DNA of 64,000 bases from Parvivirga hydrogeniphila. GTDB taxonomy: Bacteria > Actinomycetota > Coriobacteriia > Anaerosomatales > Anaerosomataceae. The stretch is taken from assembly GCF_023371205.1 (NCBI RefSeq), contig NZ_JAMCCO010000002.1, positions 62,001-126,000 of the forward strand, given 5' to 3'. Below the pieces are notes generated by a model, which worked only from the letters and a program-made list of their open reading frames with translations, did not search any database and was not told the origin of the DNA. A program made the translations under genes and the position numbers. Positions 62,601-64,000 of the stretch are shown piece by piece; the stretch's first letter is position 1; each line of letters opens with the position of its first letter.

Positions 62601-64000
62601 TCCGGTTGGCGCCCGTCTTCGTGCCGGAGCCGTCTTCCATGTAGCCCTGGTAGGTGGCGTGGCAGCCGTAGCAGTCCGCACCGCCGTTGCTGACACCGCC
62701 CGTCGGGTTGTGCACGTTGTTCGTCGACGACGCTGTCGGGCCGCCGTGGCAGCCGTAGCAGTCCTGGGTGTCGCCTTGCTTGTGGCCGTCCATCGAGATC
62801 GACGGCAGCTTGAGACGGCTGCCATCGCTCCCGTCGCGGCGCAGCCCCTCGACCGTCGTCGTGCCGACAGCGACCCACGCCGAGCCGCTCCAGCCGTTCG
62901 TGGTGTCCTGCGGCGTGTGGCACGCGAAGCAGAACTTCCGGCGACCATCAACCGTGGATACGTTGATCTCTCCTGCGCCGTCACCGATGTCGCGCACCTG
63001 CAATGCGTACGCGGACGCCGAACCGTGAGGGTTGTGGCAGTCGTAGCAGGGGACCGCCTGGCCCTGCGCGAGCTTCGCGCCAGCGACCGAAGAAACCACG
63101 CGGTGCCCAGACCGCAGGCTCGCGTTCGTACCGCCTGCAGACACCGGGTACAGCCCCTTGATGTCGGTGCCTTTCGTGCCGTCGTGGCAGGTGAAGCAGA
63201 GCTCGAACTGGTCGTCGTTCGGGCTCGACGGGTCGAAGGTCGCCACGAGCTCGTCGTAGGTGTTCGCAGTACCGTGCACGTCGTGGCAATTCTTGCAGTC
63301 GCCGGGGGCATACCCTGAAGATGGCCAGACGGCCTCGGCCGCGGTGTGCGGGCTTCCCGTGTGCGTCACGGGCGTGTAGATGACGTCGTAGGTCCCGAAG
63401 CCAGGCCAGGTGCCGGTGTCGAGGTAGCCGTTCGTTGCACGTTGCGCTTCGCTGGCAGGGAAGTCGGTCGACATCGTCGTGTGGCACGCACGGCACACCG
63501 TATTGTCGTTGGCCGTGATGCTGGTCGAGCCGATCCGGTTCTGACCCGTCGCGGCGTCGTACTCGCCCAAGAGCTTCGGGGCCGAAGAGCCGTGGTTGTC
63601 GTGGCACGTCCCGCACGGGACGATCTCGCCAGCGGAGATCGCGCCCCACGCGCTCCAGTGACCGCGTGCTGCGTACGCGCCCTTATCGTCGGCCGGATCG
63701 ACCATCGTGACCGACGCCGGCACGTAGGTGGTGTCGTTGCTCTGGTAGGTCACACCGCTGCCGTCGTGGCAGTTGAAGCAGAATGCGGCCTTCTGGATCG
63801 TCGTCGAGTACGGCGCTGGCCGCAGCGTGTTCTCCGGATCGGTGACGCGCGAACCCTCTTGCGACCGCACGACGTGCGGGTTGTGGCAGCTCTCGCACAC
63901 GACCGTGCCTGCGCCGGTCCCCAGCGGATGGCTCGATCCCGGCGGCTGGCCGACCGTCTCGAACTGGTCGTACACGCGTTCGGCGATCGCCGCCATCGTG
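56623..64000 (-). CDS. Giant multiheme c-type cytochrome with 14-heme repeats (5' end outside window)
   Basis: About 2,459 residues are in the window and the frame is open at the edge; the first visible residues match the middle of the repeat unit, so the protein is longer. I count 47 CXXCH motifs, about one per 52 residues: 14 in each of three repeats and 5 in a shorter C-terminal unit. Repeat hallmarks are CESCHNxH, CHDVHGTANTYDEL, CYDCHNPHGS, a YHHVLG segment and CSKCHND. Extra His (for example ARGHWSA, NNVHNP) can serve as distal ligands. There is no membrane span or sorting signal at the C-terminus. Almost certainly exported and an extracellular or wall-spanning electron conduit; hemes are attached by the System II genes downstream. 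Confidence 0.95.
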   Translation of the reverse strand, partial: TMAAIAERVYDQFETVGQPPGSSHPLGTGAGTVVCESCHNPHVVRSQEGSRVTDPENTLRPAPYSTTIQKAAFCFNCHDGSGVTYQSNDTTYVPASVTMVDPADDKGAYAARGHWSAWGAISAGEIVPCGTCHDNHGSSAPKLLGEYDAATGQNRIGSTSITANDNTVCRACHTTMSTDFPASEAQRATNGYLDTGTWPGFGTYDVIYTPVTHTGSPHTAAEAVWPSSGYAPGDCKNCHDVHGTANTYDELVATFDPSSPNDDQFELCFTCHDGTKGTDIKGLYPVSAGGTNASLRSGHRVVSSVAGAKLAQGQAVPCYDCHNPHGSASAYALQVRDIGDGAGEINVSTVDGRRKFCFACHTPQDTTNGWSGSAWVAVGTTTVEGLRRDGSDGSRLKLPSISMDGHKQGDTQDCYGCHGGPTASSTNNVHNPTGGVSNGGADCYGCHATYQGYMEDGSGTKTGANRTTVYHHVLGSATYDGDKAFAPGAYPSSTTDVYCLSCHVDHDKFNPSASSNLRPDLATANPAGTNTDYSTSTNTGVCTKCHAASLAKDTTNRKNDGRTATPKIVEGAGAGQFGTSAHSYAATSTFGDSTTFYANCSKCHNDEDASAYKTAQRSTYRFGPHWSTAQHIVSALGGAVTDQLQEEHCYRCHSLPTDGLAGTKKSVAGKDWYGVADMPTAGSELVYQQFALASKHPVVAAGGDSVECESCHNAHAVSASARVSDPDNTYNLAAYGTVAEKSAFCLKCHDGALPSRTISGATYVPYTVTQADAATNNKSTYAARGHWSASGSISAAETKSCAECHDNHGSAYPKLLGAYDPATKTNRINGQAITGNNNTVCQACHNAASTGYPAGTRDASGYIADGTWPGFTTYNASAHTTANGGGSSSLPNMPAAGDCKVCHDVHGTANTYDELRATYGSADFVLCFECHDADGPAARNIKGYYPISVGGAGGGSGHRIATSGGTLTVNDALPCYDCHNPHGSSAADFMLQVRDYGDAPGEITHNDPNASDGTNLRRFCFLCHSSSDGQVWDPGTSSYVAVGTDLVEGLRRDGTILAGQTAPSGYTHNWLKLKALSGSPDPHSSTSTKPCYDCHGRDYSTAASNNVHNPSGGVSSGGQECYGCHAYQAYMEDGSGTKTGANRTTVYHHVLGGTMSATYYDGDLAPNTGAYPDLTNSTRTDVFCVSCHSDHNYFNASKSGNLRTSVTAAGSSVTNRDFPGSGTYGVCVSCHDQSLAKDTVNRKSDGRTATPIIAGAGFDVSAHDYEATSTFSDSTTFYANCSKCHNDEQTKDWQSGTGKQFGPHWSTAQHIVSALGGAVTDQLQEEHCYRCHSLPTDGLAGTKKSVAGKDWYGVADMPTAGSELVYQQFALASKHPVVAAGGDSVECESCHNAHAVSASARVSDPDNTYNLAAYGTVAEKSAFCLKCHDGALPSRTISGATYVPYTVTQADAATNNKSTYAARGHWSASGSISAAETKSCAECHDNHGSAYPKLLGAYDPATKTNRINGQAITGNNNTVCQACHNAASTGYPTFTPETGTGYPMDGTWPGMTVYSGANGIHRSDGDGQLVVWPGSSFTDGDCKNCHDVHGTANTYDELRGTFTKANFGNCFTCHDGDPSSVNIKQYYPTTNGGDQTQAADTNYGHKIQTPGGNLTAGDGLPCYDCHNPHGNANSTDGLLVRTMTNSTTTIMIGDAAGEIDMSTDAGVRRFCFSCHTTADTTAGWNGTGYAAVSAGANIEGIDRTVYDSTNKRGLKLPPVSGHNQADTQSCYGCHGNSYANATSNNVHNPGPGGSNGGIDCLNCHGSTSTERYDRMVSDTTYYHHVLDSGTPGQAPGTGTYPNSTTALACVSCHTDHNYFNANKGSNLRTSISNTSGASNTNTDFIAGGSPSYGICLSCHSSALTKNTTGQKTTGASSQTPAISGAAYDVSAHDYEVTSSFGTSTFRANCVKCHDDEQDSLKSYQTSTYKFGTHYSAENRIAKALGVALAGTSTSSEENLCFTCHTGGTAGNDAYGAKAMDAQSRSIQSEFAETYKHNVAGYSGVHRSDESVSAPTQVTPSSTTGWWGTSNANRHVECEDCHNPHEAQPGTYYFPTDNTQNNRATGANAVPISAANKGVWGVNITGATNGNWAGDGTFGSPTQPSYDKVTTAAYEWQMCLKCHSIYAWGQQTRPQVMSLKNANGPMTDVGLDFSPKQYAIHPLFAQGKNQPPANTYGTWNSSTKRRNIGGTSTGWGLSNTFVDGWLATSRVTCSDCHGNDTWTNMASGPHGSGYRWILRGYNTGVKTTTAGGVVNLTTADARSFCNNCHRVDVYADAGGSNSDKTAVYLSRTRHVGDVNSSCIDPTKLTVALTGCQNCHGGRVNDNAIANGALHGTSMLPGDGNNGTNGLVQDGAPVGDPMGYRFCNGAAWDAHLLGDTSGTYGCSTLNNTDGYSSCTQHSGTWGKSVTPNYYYARPTN
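57772..59841 (-). repeat. Cytochrome 14-heme unit 3
   Basis: Bounded by the first-heme CESCH/CEDCH codons of successive units, this unit is 2,070 bases (690 residues). It contains 13 CXXCH after the boundary plus the first heme of the next unit. Its second half diverges most from units 1 and 2 (for example CLNCHGSTSTERYD instead of CYGCHAxYQAY). Confidence 0.85.
59405..60099 (-). repeat. 695-base perfect direct repeat, copy A
   Basis: Identical base for base to 61442-62136 by direct reading. It encodes about 231 residues with hemes 28-32 (from FGPHWSTAQHIV to NAASTGYP). The flanking bases differ immediately at both ends. Confidence 0.93.
59842..61878 (-). repeat. Cytochrome 14-heme unit 2
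   Basis: 2,037 bases (679 residues) between first-heme motifs, with 14 CXXCH per period. It has the same order of signature segments as unit 1, including the near-identical stretch YMEDGSGTKTGANRTTVYHH. Confidence 0.88.
61442..62136 (-). repeat. 695-base perfect direct repeat, copy B
   Basis: Second copy of the repeat at 59405-60099, offset by 2,037 bases. It encodes hemes 14-18. Identity includes all synonymous positions, implying recent duplication or gene conversion. Confidence 0.93.
61879..63897 (-). repeat. Cytochrome 14-heme unit 1
   Basis: 2,019 bases (673 residues) between the first-heme motif at 63883-63897 and that of unit 2. It contains the same 14-heme order but with unit-specific spacer sequences, so it is older than the copy A/B duplication. 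At least part of another unit probably lies beyond base 64000. Confidence 0.85.

Noticed and set aside
57000-63900. CRISPR-like array
   Set aside because: Regular short repeats such as GTTGTGGCA recur, but they are CXXCH codons within one open frame at uneven spacing.

Overview
The window is a high-GC bacterial chromosome segment (mid-60s %GC by eye) in which every gene I can support lies on the minus strand, so transcription runs from base 64000 towards base 1. The gene content suggests a monoderm, anaerobic, actinobacterial lineage of the Coriobacteriia/OPB41 (Anaerosomatales-like) type. The reasons are: a type IV pilus locus with no secretin gene, an RsbW/SigB-type pair, System II (ResB/CcsA) cytochrome c maturation, an Asp23-NusB-XseB-Dxs-TlyA block, and a very large multiheme cytochrome. 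This placement is an inference from gene content; there is no rRNA in the window.

Region by region, in transcription order. (1) 64000-45846: a giant multiheme c-type cytochrome (47 CXXCH motifs visible, 5' end outside the window) is followed by tightly packed genes: ResB2, CcsA2, a membrane-anchored propeller/solute-binding-protein fusion, a small membrane protein, ResB1, CcsA1, a B12-binding radical SAM protein, a small membrane protein and a LuxE-like acyl-protein synthetase. (2) 45783-37802: hisS, aspS, a candidate 6S RNA, a thioredoxin-like lipoprotein without CXXC, rarA, a DUF948 protein, an RsbW-like anti-sigma factor with its SigB/F-type sigma factor, and an AI-2E family permease. (3) 37801-29834: alaS, ruvX, mltG, an ABC exporter pair, a TPR-like protein, a YqeG phosphatase and aroE. 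(4) 29837-11757: a complete type IV pilus system with two PilB ATPases, PilT, PilC, the pilin PilA, prepilin peptidase, three minor pilin-like proteins and PilM/N/O plus a PilP-position protein. A Roadblock protein, a DUF4388 (PATAN) protein and an MglA-like GTPase are embedded in it. (5) 11634-1: aroC, a fused aroK-aroB, aroQ, an Xaa-Pro peptidase, efp, a fused carboxyltransferase-biotin carrier with accC, asp23, nusB, xseB, dxs and tlyA (cut by the window edge).

How the genes fit together: region 1 reads as a dedicated unit for making, hemylating and perhaps anchoring an extracellular cytochrome filament or conduit. Two distinct heme-lyase pairs sit directly downstream of a substrate with a 14-heme repeating module. 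Region 4 supplies retractable pili and a small-GTPase module that probably controls them. Together these point to a surface-attached organism performing extracellular electron transfer. Regions 2, 3 and 5 are mostly conserved housekeeping genes (translation, shikimate pathway, isoprenoids, anaplerosis).
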